Shown here: one piece after another, positions 47,004 through 56,160 of the stretch | Layout: every line of letters begins with the position of its first letter | Numbering within the stretch: position 1 is the first letter of the stretch | Assembly: GCF_000381045.1 (NCBI RefSeq) | Contig: NZ_KB905732.1 | Coordinates: 33,966-97,965 of the forward strand | DNA from: Thermus scotoductus DSM 8553 | GTDB lineage: Bacteria; Deinococcota; Deinococci; Deinococcales; Thermaceae | Direction of reading: 5' to 3' | DNA length: 64,000 nucleotides | Made by a program: the position numbers and the translations under genes | The notes under the pieces: generated by a model | The model's input: only the letters and a program-made list of their open reading frames with translations | What the model was told of the DNA's origin: nothing | Database searches by the model: none

Positions 47004-47987
47004 CTACAAGATGTCGTCCCGGATGCAGGCCTTATAGTGGCCGGGGGCCACCTCCTTAAGCTCCGGCACCACCTGAGCGCACTCGGGGAGGGCGTAGCGG
47101 CAGCGGGTGCGGAAAACGCACCCCGAGGGCGGGTTGATGGGCGAGGGGATATCCCCCTGCAGCACGATCCTCTCCCGCTTCACCGTGGGGTCGGGGATGG
47201 GCACCGCCGAGAGCAGGGCCTCGGTGTAGGGGTGCTTGGGATTGCGGTAAAGCTCCTTCGAGGAGGCAACCTCCATCACCTTGCCCAGGTACATCACCGC
47301 CACCCGGTCGGAGATGTACTCCACCACCGCCAGGTCGTGGGCGATGAAGAGGAGGGTCAGGCCCAGCTCCTCCTTAAGGTCCTGGAGAAGGTTCACCACC
47401 TGGGCCTGGATGGATACATCCAAAGCGGAAACCGGCTCGTCCGCCACGATGAAGTCCGGGGCCACCGCAAGGGCGCGGGCGATGCCGATCCTTTGCCTCT
47501 GGCCGCCCGAGAACTCATGGGGGTAGCGGCGCATGTGGTCCGGGGAAAGCCCCACCAGCTTAAGAAGCTCCGCCACCCTTTCCGTGCGTTCCTGGGGCGT
47601 CTTGCCGATCCCGTGGATGATGAGGGGCTCGGCGATGATGTCCCCCACGGTCATGCGGGGGTTCAAGGAGCTGAAGGGATCCTGGAAGATGATCTGCATC
47701 CGGCGGCGGTAGGGGCGGAGTTTGTCCTTGGGCAGGTCCGTGATGTCCTGTCCGTCGAAGAGGATGCGCCCCCCCGTGGGCTCGATGAGGCGGAGCAGGG
47801 TCCGGCCCACCGTGGTCTTGCCGCTTCCCGACTCCCCCACCAGGCCCAGGACCTCCCCCTTCTTGATGGCAAAGGAAACCCCGTCCACCGCCTTGACGCT
47901 TCCCACCACCCGGGAGAGGATCCCGCCGCGGATGGGGAAGTGCTTCTTCAGGTCCCGGATTTCCAGGAGGACATGGTTGCCGTTCAT
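47004..47987 (-). CDS. Peptide ABC transporter ATP-binding protein (OppF/DppF type)
   Basis: Second ATPase of the peptide importer. The 327-residue protein has Walker [28 protein letters not shown], signature [15 protein letters not shown], Walker [13 protein letters not shown] and the C-terminal oligopeptide-transporter domain with Cys residues ([15 protein letters not shown]) that in relatives bind an Fe-S cluster. ATG 47987 overlaps the first ATPase (ATGA). Last gene of the operon. Confidence 0.93.
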   Translation of the reverse strand: MNGNHVLLEIRDLKKHFPIRGGILSRVVGSVKAVDGVSFAIKKGEVLGLVGESGSGKTTVGRTLLRLIEPTGGRILFDGQDITDLPKDKLRPYRRRMQIIFQDPFSSLNPRMTVGDIIAEPLIIHGIGKTPQERTERVAELLKLVGLSPDHMRRYPHEFSGGQRQRIGIARALAVAPDFIVADEPVSALDVSIQAQVVNLLQDLKEELGLTLLFIAHDLAVVEYISDRVAVMYLGKVMEVASSKELYRNPKHPYTEALLSAVPIPDPTVKRERIVLQGDIPSPINPPSGCVFRTRCRYALPECAQVVPELKEVAPGHYKACIRDDIL

Positions 47988-49003
47988 GCCCGCACCTCCC
48001 GGATCTCCCGCCAGCGCACGCACCGCACCTGGCGGCCGTCACCCGTGTCCTCCAGGGGTGGCACCTCCCGGTCGCAAAGGCCCTCCACGTAGTGCTTGCA
48101 CCGGGGGTGGAAGGCGCACCCTGGGGGCAGGTACAGGGGGTTCGGCACGTTTCCGGGGATGGCCTCGAGGCGCTCCCTCCGCTCCGCCGCCAGGTCCAGC
48201 CGGGGCACGGAGTGCAGAAGCCCCCGGGTGTAAGGGTGGAGGGGATCCTTGAAAAGCGGCACCACGTCCGCCTGCTCCACCACCCGCCCCGCATACATCA
48301 CCACCACCCGGTCCGCCATCTCCGCCACCACCCCAAGGTTGTGGGTGATGAAGAGGATCGCCATCCCCAGCTCCTCCTGCAGCCTCTTCATCAGCTCCAA
48401 AATCTGCGCCTGGATGGTGACGTCCAAGGCCGTGGTGGGCTCGTCGGCGATGAGCAGCGAGGGATTGCAGGAAAGGGCCATGGCGATCATCACCCTTTGC
48501 CGCATTCCCCCGGACATCTGATGGGGGTAGTTGGCAAGCCGCTTCTTGGGCTCGGGAATCCCCACCAGGTCCAGCATGTGGGCGGCCAGCTCCATGGCCT
48601 CCTTCCGGCTTTTCCCCTGGTGGAGCATGATGGCCTCGGCGATCTGGTCCCCCACCGTGTACACGGGGTTTAAGGAGGTCATGGGCTCCTGGAAGATCAT
48701 GGCGATGTCGTTGCCCCTGATCCTCCGCATCTCCGCCTCGGAAAGCCGCGTGAGGTCCTTCACCTGCCCGTCCTTCCCCCGAAAGAGGACCTGACCCCCC
48801 ACGATCCGGCCGGGAGGCGTGGGAATCAGGCGCATGATGGCCAAAGAGGTCACGCTCTTGCCCGACCCCGACTCCCCCACCACCGCCAGGGTTTCCCCTT
48901 TGTCCACATGGAAGGAAACCCCGTCCACCGCCTTCACCACTCCGTCATCGGTGAAGAAGTGGACTTTAAGGTCTCTCACCTCCAGTAACCGCTTTTCATC
49001 CAT
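47984..49003 (-). CDS. Peptide ABC transporter ATP-binding protein (OppD/DppD type)
   Basis: First ATPase of the importer, 339 residues: Walker [28 protein letters not shown], signature [15 protein letters not shown], Walker [13 protein letters not shown] and the C-terminal [16 protein letters not shown] Cys motif. ATG 49003 has AAAGGAG upstream. A 71-base gap to the permease contains TTGACC and TATAAC but poorly spaced. Confidence 0.93.
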   Translation of the reverse strand: MDEKRLLEVRDLKVHFFTDDGVVKAVDGVSFHVDKGETLAVVGESGSGKSVTSLAIMRLIPTPPGRIVGGQVLFRGKDGQVKDLTRLSEAEMRRIRGNDIAMIFQEPMTSLNPVYTVGDQIAEAIMLHQGKSRKEAMELAAHMLDLVGIPEPKKRLANYPHQMSGGMRQRVMIAMALSCNPSLLIADEPTTALDVTIQAQILELMKRLQEELGMAILFITHNLGVVAEMADRVVVMYAGRVVEQADVVPLFKDPLHPYTRGLLHSVPRLDLAAERRERLEAIPGNVPNPLYLPPGCAFHPRCKHYVEGLCDREVPPLEDTGDGRQVRCVRWREIREVRA

Positions 49004-49074
49004 GCGTACTCCTTTGAGCACCGCCGTCTAAACACCTCATCCGTTATACGCCATACCGGGTCAAAAGAGAAGGC

Positions 49075-50433
49075 CTAGGCCTTCCGCCTGGGATCCAAGG
49101 CATCCCGCAGGCCATCGCCCAGGAAGTTCCAGGACAGCACGGAAAGGAAGATGAAGAACCCGGGCCACAGCACCCAGGGCCGGTCGGTGAAGGAGGCAAA
49201 CCCCCCCTGCTGGGCCGATTGCAGGAGAAGCCCCCAGCTGGTGTAGGGCTCCGTGACCCCAAGCCCCAGGAAGGAAAGCCCGCTTTCCCCCAGGATGAAG
49301 CCGGGTATGGTCAGGGAGAGGCTCACGATCACATAGCTGGCAGTGGCAGGCAGGATGTGGCGGGCGATGATGCGCCCATCCGAAGCCCCCAAGGCCCTGG
49401 CCGCCTGCACGTAGTCCATCTCCCGCACGGAGAGGACGATCCCCCGCACCACCCGGGCCAATCCCCCCCAGCCGATGAAGCCCAAAAGCCCCACCACCAG
49501 GTAAAAGGTGATGAGCGGATCAATGTTGGTGGGAAACACCGCCCGCAAGGAGATGAGGAGGAAAAGGCTGGGAATGGCGGCAATGATCTCCACGGTGCGC
49601 ATGATGAGGTCGTCAGGATCGAGCTTCAAAGGCTCCCGGAAAACCTTCCAAAGGATAAGAAGGGCTCCCCCAAAACCCAGGAGCAGGACGACCCCATCCA
49701 CCGCCAGGGAAAAGACACCCTTGCCAGGGCTGAGCCGCACAAAGGACCAGGCCAAGAAAAGAACGCCAGCGGCCACTGCCAGCCAGAGAAGAAGGCCCAC
49801 AAGCCCCAGCACCCCGCTCCAGCCGCGCCAGGCTCGAGGGGGGAGGGAAAGGGCAAAGGGCCGCCCCGAAAAGTAGCCGGCGATGCCCCCCAGCAAGAGC
49901 CCCAGGGCGAAGGAAACCAAAGCGGAAAGGATACCGATGGTAAGGGATACCTGCCCCCCGTAGACGATCCGGCTGAAGAGGTCCCGGCCAAAGTTATCCG
50001 TACCCATAAGGAAGATGCGCCCCGGGGGATCCACCCCAATGAGCCTTAGGTCGGAGCGGAACACCTTGAAGACGGTGTAGGGCTGGTCGGGGGTTCGCAC
50101 GAAAAAGCGCAGGTAGAACTTGCCCTGGGATGGATCCTCCTCGTAACGGGGCTGGAGGGTTACCGGATCAATGCTGCGTTTGGTGGCGTAGACAAAAGGC
50201 CGACTGAGCCTTCCCGTTTCGGGGTCCACAAAGTGGATTCGGGTGGGCGGGTGGTTCCCCTTGGGGGGATAGAGCTCATAGTAGTTGGGATCGTAGGGGC
50301 TGAAAAACCCGGCGAAGGCGGCCATCAGGTAAAGCACCAGAAGAATGCGCCCGCCCCAGACCGCCAGGCGGTGCTTGCGAAACTGGCGCAAAACCAGCTG
50401 GGTGCGGGCGGTAGAAGACGAAAGGCGTTCCAC
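49075..50433 (-). CDS. Peptide ABC transporter permease (DppC type) with extra helices
   Basis: Membrane subunit of 452 residues, about 150 longer than usual. It has the OppC N-terminal domain with an enlarged periplasmic loop (about 55-140), then GTDNFGRDLFSRIVYGG, and the EAA loop ARALGASDGRIIARHILP. Between GYFSG (about 192) and DDLIMRTVEII (about 276) an insert of roughly 75 residues with two hydrophobic helices (GLVGLLLWLAVAAGVLFLA; VDGVVLLLGFGGALLIL) interrupts the conserved core. GTG 50433 follows AGGGGTGA. Confidence 0.88.
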   Translation of the reverse strand: MERLSSSTARTQLVLRQFRKHRLAVWGGRILLVLYLMAAFAGFFSPYDPNYYELYPPKGNHPPTRIHFVDPETGRLSRPFVYATKRSIDPVTLQPRYEEDPSQGKFYLRFFVRTPDQPYTVFKVFRSDLRLIGVDPPGRIFLMGTDNFGRDLFSRIVYGGQVSLTIGILSALVSFALGLLLGGIAGYFSGRPFALSLPPRAWRGWSGVLGLVGLLLWLAVAAGVLFLAWSFVRLSPGKGVFSLAVDGVVLLLGFGGALLILWKVFREPLKLDPDDLIMRTVEIIAAIPSLFLLISLRAVFPTNIDPLITFYLVVGLLGFIGWGGLARVVRGIVLSVREMDYVQAARALGASDGRIIARHILPATASYVIVSLSLTIPGFILGESGLSFLGLGVTEPYTSWGLLLQSAQQGGFASFTDRPWVLWPGFFIFLSVLSWNFLGDGLRDALDPRRKA

Positions 50434-50442
50434 AGATCACCC

Positions 50443-51426
50443 CTATTCGTAGCGGATCCTGGGGTCCACCCAGGCCAGGAGGAGATCGGAGATGAGGTTG
50501 CCGATCATCAAGAGGACCAGGCTCACCGTGAGAAAACCGGCGATCACGTAAAGGTCCTGGTTGGCGATGGCGTCCAGGAAAAAGGGGGTAATACCCGGCC
50601 AGGCCATAACCACCTCCACGAACCCCGCTCCCGAGATCAGGCTGGGAAGAAGCCCGCCCAAGGTGGCCACAAAGGGAATCACCGCGTTGCGAAAGGCATG
50701 CTTGTAGAGGACCACCCGCTCGGCCAAGCCCTTGGCCCGGGCGGTTCGGATATAGTCCTGCCCCAAGACCTCCAGCATCTGTCCCCGCATGAGGCGGGAA
50801 AGCCCGGCGATATCGTTGGCGGTGGCCACCAGCACAGGCACCACCGCATGCCAGGCGATGTCCAGGATCTGGCGCAAGGGCGGCATCTGCTCAAAGCCGC
50901 TGCTGGTCATGCCGGAAACCGGAAAGATAAGGGTACCCGTGCGGAACTTGATCTGGAGAAGCACGTAGATGGCGATGAGCGCCAGGAAAAAGCTGGGCAC
51001 GGAAAGCCCGATATACGCCAGAAAGGAAAGGATCCTGTCCCCCAAGGAGTACTGGCGCACCGCCCCATAGACGCCGATGGGAATGGCCACCAGGTACAGA
51101 AGAAGGGTGGAGGGGATGACGATTACCATGGAGTTCACCACTCGAGGCCAGATCACCTCCAGAACCGGCGCTTGGAAAGCGAAGGAGTAGCCCAGGTTGA
51201 GGTGGAGGAGGTTATTCATCCAGAGGAGGTACTGCTCGTAGATGGGCCGGTCCAGGCCGAACTGGGCCCTAAGGCGGGCGATGGTCTCCGGGGTTACCTT
51301 GGGATCCAGCTCCAGCTGGGTCAGGTAATCCCCCGGGGCCAGCTGGATGATGAGGAAGGCCAGGAAGGTAGCCCCGAAGAAGGTGGGGATCAGGTACAGG
51401 ATTCGGCGAAGGATATATGCGGTCAT
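50443..51426 (-). CDS. Peptide ABC transporter permease (DppB type)
   Basis: A 327-residue membrane subunit with about six helices. Landmarks are the N-terminal AYILRRILYLIPTFFG, LGLDRPIYEQYL-like FGLDRPIYEQYLLW, and the EAA loop RTARAKGLAERVVLYKHAFRNAVIP. It lies between the binding-protein gene and the second permease, ten bases from the latter. Confidence 0.93.
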   Translation of the reverse strand: MTAYILRRILYLIPTFFGATFLAFLIIQLAPGDYLTQLELDPKVTPETIARLRAQFGLDRPIYEQYLLWMNNLLHLNLGYSFAFQAPVLEVIWPRVVNSMVIVIPSTLLLYLVAIPIGVYGAVRQYSLGDRILSFLAYIGLSVPSFFLALIAIYVLLQIKFRTGTLIFPVSGMTSSGFEQMPPLRQILDIAWHAVVPVLVATANDIAGLSRLMRGQMLEVLGQDYIRTARAKGLAERVVLYKHAFRNAVIPFVATLGGLLPSLISGAGFVEVVMAWPGITPFFLDAIANQDLYVIAGFLTVSLVLLMIGNLISDLLLAWVDPRIRYE

Positions 51427-51436
51427 GGCTTCCCAA

Positions 51437-51470
51437 AGTATCCCCGGGGCCGATAGACCCCGGGGATACT
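51437..51470 (-). promoter_or_regulatory. 13-bp hairpin between binding protein and permease
   Basis: AGTATCCCCGGGG (51437-51449) and CCCCGGGGATACT (51458-51470) pair perfectly around an 8-base loop, 11 bases past the binding-protein stop. Only TTT follows on the minus strand. Such elements protect or partly terminate the message so the binding protein is made in excess. Confidence 0.7.
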
Positions 51471-51481
51471 CTACAGCTAGC

Positions 51482-53233
51482 TCACTTCTTGATGAAGGTC
51501 AGCTCCAGCTCCCGCTGGCCCCAGATGCTGCTGATGATGGCATCGGGGTGCTCCCCACCCAGACGGTTGTTCCAGGCGGGGTGGTAGTTGGGCCCGGCGA
51601 TGTAGATGACGGGAAGGAGCTGGGCCTCAATCTCCTGCATGCGGTAGCCGATCTCCACCCGCTTCTTGAAGTCCAGCTCGGTGCGGCCACGGGAGTAAAG
51701 GGCATCCAGCTGGGTTTCCCTGGGGTCCAGGCACTGGCCCGACTTGTTCCACATGTGCAGGTTGCCCTTGCAGGGCACCACGTTGGGGCCAAAGGGCCAG
51801 TCTAGGCTCCCGCCGGAGAGGCCGATGATGATGGCGTCAAAAGGCCGGTCGGGGCCAGAGGAGAGGAGCTGGCCCACCAGGGTGTTGAAGTCTATGGCCT
51901 GGAAGTTGACCTTGACCCCCACCTTCTTGGCCTCGTCCACGAAGATCTTGGCGATCTGCTCCCGCTGGTTGTTGCCGGCGTTGGTGGCGAGGTTAAACTC
52001 TAAGCGGCGTCCCTGACGGTCCACCAGGAAGCCGTCCTTGTCCTTTTTGGTGAAGCCCAGCTCGGCCAAAAGCTTCGCCGCCTGCTTGGGGTTGTACTCG
52101 TACTTGGGCACCTTGGGGTTCACCCACTGGGTGAGGACCGGGTAGACGCTGCTGTACATGGGGGTGCCCAGGCCACCGTAGACGATGTCAATCACCGCCT
52201 GGCGGTTCACCAGGTGGCTCATGGCCCGGCGGAACTTATCCGAGCGGAAGAGGCTTTGCTTGAAGGGGTCCGAGGCCTTATTCCAGTTGAAGACCATGAA
52301 CTGGCTCGAGGCCACGGGGGAGGCGTTGACCTTGAGGGTGGCGTCCAGGCGGCCCTGCTGGATGGCCTGGCGCACCTGGGAAATGTGGTCTACGGTAGCG
52401 GGGGCAAAGAGGTCAATGTTGCCTGCCAGGAACTCCGCCAGCTGGGCGTTCACGTCCTTGACGATCTTGATCTCGTAGCGGTCCAGGTAGGGCAAGGGGT
52501 TTCCGGCCTCGTCCTTGTTCCACTCCCCGAAGGCCGGGTTGCGCTTCAGGACCAGGCGCTCACCCGGGCGGTAGCTCTCAATGAGCCAGGGCCCGCCGGA
52601 GACGATGTTCTCCGGCTTCTCGTTCAGGGTCCACATCTTCTTGATGCCCTCGGCCCCTTCCTTCTGGTAGACGGGCCCGAAGATGTGGGCCGGCCACGGC
52701 GCAAAGCTGGCCACGGCAAAGGCGTCCGCATCGGTCTTGGGGTAGATGAAGCGGATGGTGTAGTCGTCAATCTTGCGCAGGGTGATAGGCTTGCCGTCAA
52801 TAAAGAAGGTATCGTAGAGGTTGGACCCCACCGCCTTATCCGTGTGGATGCGCCAGGTCATGATCCAGTCGTCGGCAGTGATGGGCTTGCCGTCGGACCA
52901 CTTCATCCCCCGGCGGATCTTGAAGGTGATCTCCAGCTTGTTGGGGCTGATGGTCCAGGACTCCGCCATGTAGGGAATCCAATCCCCGGTGGTGGGGTCG
53001 CGCCTCACGAGGCCGCGATCCCCGGAAATGAGGTCAGGGACGCTGTCCGCCTCGGCGGTGATAAAGGGGTTAAAGGTACGGTAGTCGGAAATAACCGCTG
53101 CCCGCAGCGTACCGCCCCGCTTCACCTCAGAGGGCTTGGCCACCGTCCACTTCTGGGGCCAGACAAAGGTTTGGGCGCTGGCCACGCCGGCCAGCGCGAT
53201 AAGGCCTGCCATCCACACCAGGGCTCTTCTCAT
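51482..53233 (-). CDS. Peptide ABC transporter substrate-binding protein
   Basis: Periplasmic binding protein of 583 residues (family 5). The signal peptide MRRALVWMAGLIALAGVASA is followed by QTF, a signal peptidase I type site with no lipobox Cys. The mature protein has GGTLRAAVISDYRTFNPF, WSDGKPITADDWIMTWRI and RRAMSHLVNRQAVID typical of peptide/nickel binding proteins. It heads the operon and has the best promoter on this strand. The ligand is not predictable. Confidence 0.93.
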   Translation of the reverse strand: MRRALVWMAGLIALAGVASAQTFVWPQKWTVAKPSEVKRGGTLRAAVISDYRTFNPFITAEADSVPDLISGDRGLVRRDPTTGDWIPYMAESWTISPNKLEITFKIRRGMKWSDGKPITADDWIMTWRIHTDKAVGSNLYDTFFIDGKPITLRKIDDYTIRFIYPKTDADAFAVASFAPWPAHIFGPVYQKEGAEGIKKMWTLNEKPENIVSGGPWLIESYRPGERLVLKRNPAFGEWNKDEAGNPLPYLDRYEIKIVKDVNAQLAEFLAGNIDLFAPATVDHISQVRQAIQQGRLDATLKVNASPVASSQFMVFNWNKASDPFKQSLFRSDKFRRAMSHLVNRQAVIDIVYGGLGTPMYSSVYPVLTQWVNPKVPKYEYNPKQAAKLLAELGFTKKDKDGFLVDRQGRRLEFNLATNAGNNQREQIAKIFVDEAKKVGVKVNFQAIDFNTLVGQLLSSGPDRPFDAIIIGLSGGSLDWPFGPNVVPCKGNLHMWNKSGQCLDPRETQLDALYSRGRTELDFKKRVEIGYRMQEIEAQLLPVIYIAGPNYHPAWNNRLGGEHPDAIISSIWGQRELELTFIKK

Positions 53234-53263
53234 ATTCTCGCCTCCCCTTGCCTTACGGCGCTA

Positions 53264-53293
53264 AGGCTACACGTTCCGTTTAGCCCCTGTCAA
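53264..53293 (-). promoter_or_regulatory. Promoter of the peptide transporter operon
   Basis: On the minus strand a perfect TTGACA (53293-53288), 18-base spacer and TAGCCT (53269-53264), then GGGGAGG before ATG 53233. A divergent TTGACC at 53300-53305 may serve the dehydrogenase gene. Confidence 0.7.
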
Positions 53294-53349
53294 GCACGCT
53301 TGACCGGCGGGGGGGTTCGTGAAAAAATCCCCTGCATAAGGAGGCGGCC

Positions 53350-54381
53350 ATGAAAGCGGTGGTCATGGAGGCGAGAGGCGGCCCGGAGGTGCTCAAGGTG
53401 GCGGAGGTGCCTACACCCGAGCCAGGGCCCAAGGAGGTGCGCTTACGGGTGAAGGCAGCGGCCCTCAACCACCTGGACGTCTGGGTGCGCAAGGGGGTGG
53501 CGAGCCCCAAGCTTCCCCTCCCCCACGTGCTGGGCGCGGACGCCAGCGGGGTGGTGGACGCGGTGGGCCCCGGGGTCACGGCCTTCGCGCCGGGGGACGA
53601 GGTGGTGGTGAACCCCGGCCTTTCCTGCGGCCACTGCGAGCGGTGCCTGGCGGGGGAAGATAACCTCTGCCCCAAATACGAGATACTGGGCGAACACCGC
53701 TTTGGAGCTTACGCCGAGTACCTGGTGGTACCCGAGGTGAACCTCCTCAAGAAGCCACCAAACCTTTCCTTTGAAGAGGCCGCTGCCATCCCCCTGACCT
53801 TCCTCACCGCCTGGCAGATGGTGGTGGACAAACTCCAGGTGCGCCCCGGGGAGGACGTCCTGGTGATGGCCGCAGGAAGCGGGGTCAGCGTGGCCGCCAT
53901 CCAGATCGCCAAGCTCTTCGGGGCCAGGGTTATCGCCACCGCAGGCTCGGAGGAAAAGCTCAGGAAGGCCAAGGAGCTGGGAGCCGATGAAACCGTGAAC
54001 TACACCCACCCCGACTGGCCCAAGGAGGTGCGCCGCCTAACCGGCGGGAAGGGCGCCGACAAGGTGGTGGACCACACCGGGGCCCTTTACTTTGAGGGGG
54101 TGATCCGGGCCACGGCCAATGGGGGCAGGATTGCCATCGCCGGGGCTTCCTCGGGATACGAGGGCACCCTTCCCTTCGCCCATGTGTTCTTCCGGCAACT
54201 TTCCATCCTAGGCTCCACCATGGGCTCCAAAAGCCGTCTTTTCCCCATCCTGCGCTTTGTGGAACAGGGAAGGCTAAAGCCCGTGGTGGGGCAGGTCCTT
54301 TCCTTGGAGGAGGCTGCGGAGGGACACCGCCTCCTGGAGGAGCGGCGCGTCTTTGGAAAAGTGGTGCTACGGGTGGACTAG
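53350..54381 (+). CDS. Zinc-type MDR alcohol dehydrogenase / quinone reductase family
   Basis: A 343-residue medium-chain dehydrogenase. The structural zinc lobe is present (NPGLSCGHCERCLAGEDNLC, four Cys), and the NAD(P) loop is GSGVSVAAIQIAK. At the catalytic zinc site the first ligand position is Asn-His (LNHLDVW) where zinc enzymes have Cys, and a GADASGVV segment replaces the usual GHE. It therefore resembles the quinone-reductase-like branch that keeps structural zinc only. AAGGAGG precedes ATG 53350. Substrate unknown. Confidence 0.85.
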   Translation: MKAVVMEARGGPEVLKVAEVPTPEPGPKEVRLRVKAAALNHLDVWVRKGVASPKLPLPHVLGADASGVVDAVGPGVTAFAPGDEVVVNPGLSCGHCERCLAGEDNLCPKYEILGEHRFGAYAEYLVVPEVNLLKKPPNLSFEEAAAIPLTFLTAWQMVVDKLQVRPGEDVLVMAAGSGVSVAAIQIAKLFGARVIATAGSEEKLRKAKELGADETVNYTHPDWPKEVRRLTGGKGADKVVDHTGALYFEGVIRATANGGRIAIAGASSGYEGTLPFAHVFFRQLSILGSTMGSKSRLFPILRFVEQGRLKPVVGQVLSLEEAAEGHRLLEERRVFGKVVLRVD

Positions 54382-54533
54382 TCTTCTCCAGGCGGGAGAA
54401 AGATCCCACCTTCGTGGTAAACTGGCGGACCATAGGGCGAAGATTATGGGATGGGATCAAGACCTTTGTCCCTAACCGGAAGTCGCCGCCCATAGGGTTT
54501 CCTTAAGGGTAGAATGCAGGGCGAGGTGAGGCC

Positions 54534-55541
54534 ATGGAGCACACCGACGTGATCATCATTGGTGCGGGCCCCGCTGGGCTTTTTGCGGGTTTTTACGTGG
54601 GCATGCGAGGGCTTTCCTTCCGCTTCATCGACCCCTTGCCCGAGCCAGGGGGACAGCTTTCCGCTTTGTATCCGGAGAAATACATCTACGACGTGGCGGG
54701 CTTTCCCAAGGTGTATGCCAAGGACCTAGTGAAGGGCTTGGTGGAGCAGGTGGCTCCCTTCAACCCCATTTACAGCCTGGGGGAGCGGGCGGAAACCCTG
54801 GAGAGAGAAGGGGACCACTTCAAGGTGACCACCTCCTCCGGGAACACCTACACCGCAAAGGCGGTAATCATTGCCGCCGGAGTGGGTGCCTTTGAGCCCA
54901 GGCGCCTGGGTGCCCCGGGGGAAAAGGAGCTGGAGGGCAAGGGCGTTTACTATGCGGTGAAGACCAAGGCCGAGTTCCAGGGCAAGCGGGTCCTCATCGT
55001 GGGAGGTGGGGATAGCGCCGTGGACTGGGCCCTGAACCTTCTGGGCACCGCTAAGGAGATCACCCTGATCCACAGGAGGCCCCAGTTCCGGGCCCACGAG
55101 GCCAGCGTGAAGGAGCTTTTCAAAGCCCATGAGGAAGGGCGCCTTACCGTGCTCACCCCCTACGAGGTCCGGCGGATTGAAGGGGATACCCAGGTGCGCA
55201 AGGCGGTGATCTTCCACAACGGAACCCAGGAGGAAAAGGAGCTAGAGGTGGACGCTGTGCTGATCCTGGCGGGCTACCTCACCAAGCTGGGGCCCCTGGC
55301 CAACTGGGGGCTGGAGCTGGAAAAGAACAAGATCAAGGTGGACACCACCATGGCCACCAGCATCCCCGGGGTCTACGCCTGCGGCGACATCGTCACCTAC
55401 CCGGGGAAGCTTCCCCTAATCGTGCTGGGTTTCGGCGAAGCCGCCATCGCCGCCAACCACGCCGCCGCCTACGCCAACCCCGCCCTCAAGGTGAACCCCG
55501 GGCACTCCTCGGAAAAGGCCGAGGAGAAAGCACCGGCCTGA
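54534..55541 (+). CDS. Ferredoxin-NADP reductase, thioredoxin-reductase type
   Basis: A 335-residue FAD enzyme: [10 protein letters not shown] at 10-19 for [15 protein letters not shown] near 155 for NADPH, and [10 protein letters not shown] near 285. It has the TrxR fold but no redox CxxC, which is the mark of the FNR2 family that moves electrons between NADPH and ferredoxin. The 150-base upstream gap contains two copies of CATAGGG and a TAGAAT box but no sure promoter. Transcribed alone. Confidence 0.9.
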   Translation: MEHTDVIIIGAGPAGLFAGFYVGMRGLSFRFIDPLPEPGGQLSALYPEKYIYDVAGFPKVYAKDLVKGLVEQVAPFNPIYSLGERAETLEREGDHFKVTTSSGNTYTAKAVIIAAGVGAFEPRRLGAPGEKELEGKGVYYAVKTKAEFQGKRVLIVGGGDSAVDWALNLLGTAKEITLIHRRPQFRAHEASVKELFKAHEEGRLTVLTPYEVRRIEGDTQVRKAVIFHNGTQEEKELEVDAVLILAGYLTKLGPLANWGLELEKNKIKVDTTMATSIPGVYACGDIVTYPGKLPLIVLGFGEAAIAANHAAAYANPALKVNPGHSSEKAEEKAPA

Positions 55542-55562
55542 GATTCCTCTCCGCTACTCACG

Positions 55563-55583
55563 GGCCCCGAGTAGCCCGGGGCC
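55563..55583 (+). terminator. Weak terminator after ferredoxin reductase
   Basis: GGCCCCG (55563-55569) and CGGGGCC (55577-55583) pair around a 7-base loop, followed by TGGCTTTG with only a short T-run. A TAAGAT box for the NYN gene follows at 55595. Confidence 0.45.
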
Positions 55584-55608
55584 TGGCTTTGTCCTAAGAT
55601 GGGAGCAT

Positions 55609-56157
55609 ATGCGGGTTGCCCTTTTCATTGACGGATCCTACATGTACCTTGCCACCAAGCGCCTGGGCTGGAACGTGGACCACCGCCGGGTGCTCACCCA
55701 GTTCGCCACCCCGGAGCAGCTTTACAACGCCTTCTACTACGTGCCCATCACCGATCCCGAGGACGAGCGTCAGCAGCGCTTCATAGATGCCCTGGTCTTT
55801 ATGGGCTACACGGTCCGGAGCCGCTTGGTCCGGGGAGAAGCCCGGTTTGAGGCCATGATGGCCACGGACCTCCTCACCACCGCCCCCCGCTGGGACCGGG
55901 CCATCGTGGCCAGCGGTTCGGGAGAACTGGCCCACACCTTCAGCGCCCTAAGGGCCATGGGGAAGGAAATCCACCTCCTTGGCGTGCACGAGCTGGCGGA
56001 CCTCGAGCTCCGCAACCAGGCGGACCGCTTCCTGAACCTCCCCGAGTGGCGGGAGGTGCTGGAGAGAACCCTGGGGGGCCGCCGCATCTACGCGGGCTAC
56101 CCCGTGGAGGCCACGGTGGAGGTGCCCCCCGCCCCGGTGGAAGACGCCCAGTCCTGA
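55609..56157 (+). CDS. NYN-domain (LabA/DUF88) putative RNase
   Basis: A 182-residue PIN-like NYN protein. ALFIDGSYMYLATK carries the first catalytic Asp, DALVFMGYTV and MATDLLTTAPRWDRAIVASGSGELAHTFSAL the remaining acidic site; in active relatives the last part reads SGDGDF, here SGSGEL, so one acidic residue is replaced by Ser. The family includes endoribonucleases and regulators. TAAGAT and GGGAGC precede ATG 55609. The muramidase-like gene starts three bases later. Confidence 0.82.
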   Translation: MRVALFIDGSYMYLATKRLGWNVDHRRVLTQFATPEQLYNAFYYVPITDPEDERQQRFIDALVFMGYTVRSRLVRGEARFEAMMATDLLTTAPRWDRAIVASGSGELAHTFSALRAMGKEIHLLGVHELADLELRNQADRFLNLPEWREVLERTLGGRRIYAGYPVEATVEVPPAPVEDAQS

Positions 56158-56160
56158 CCT

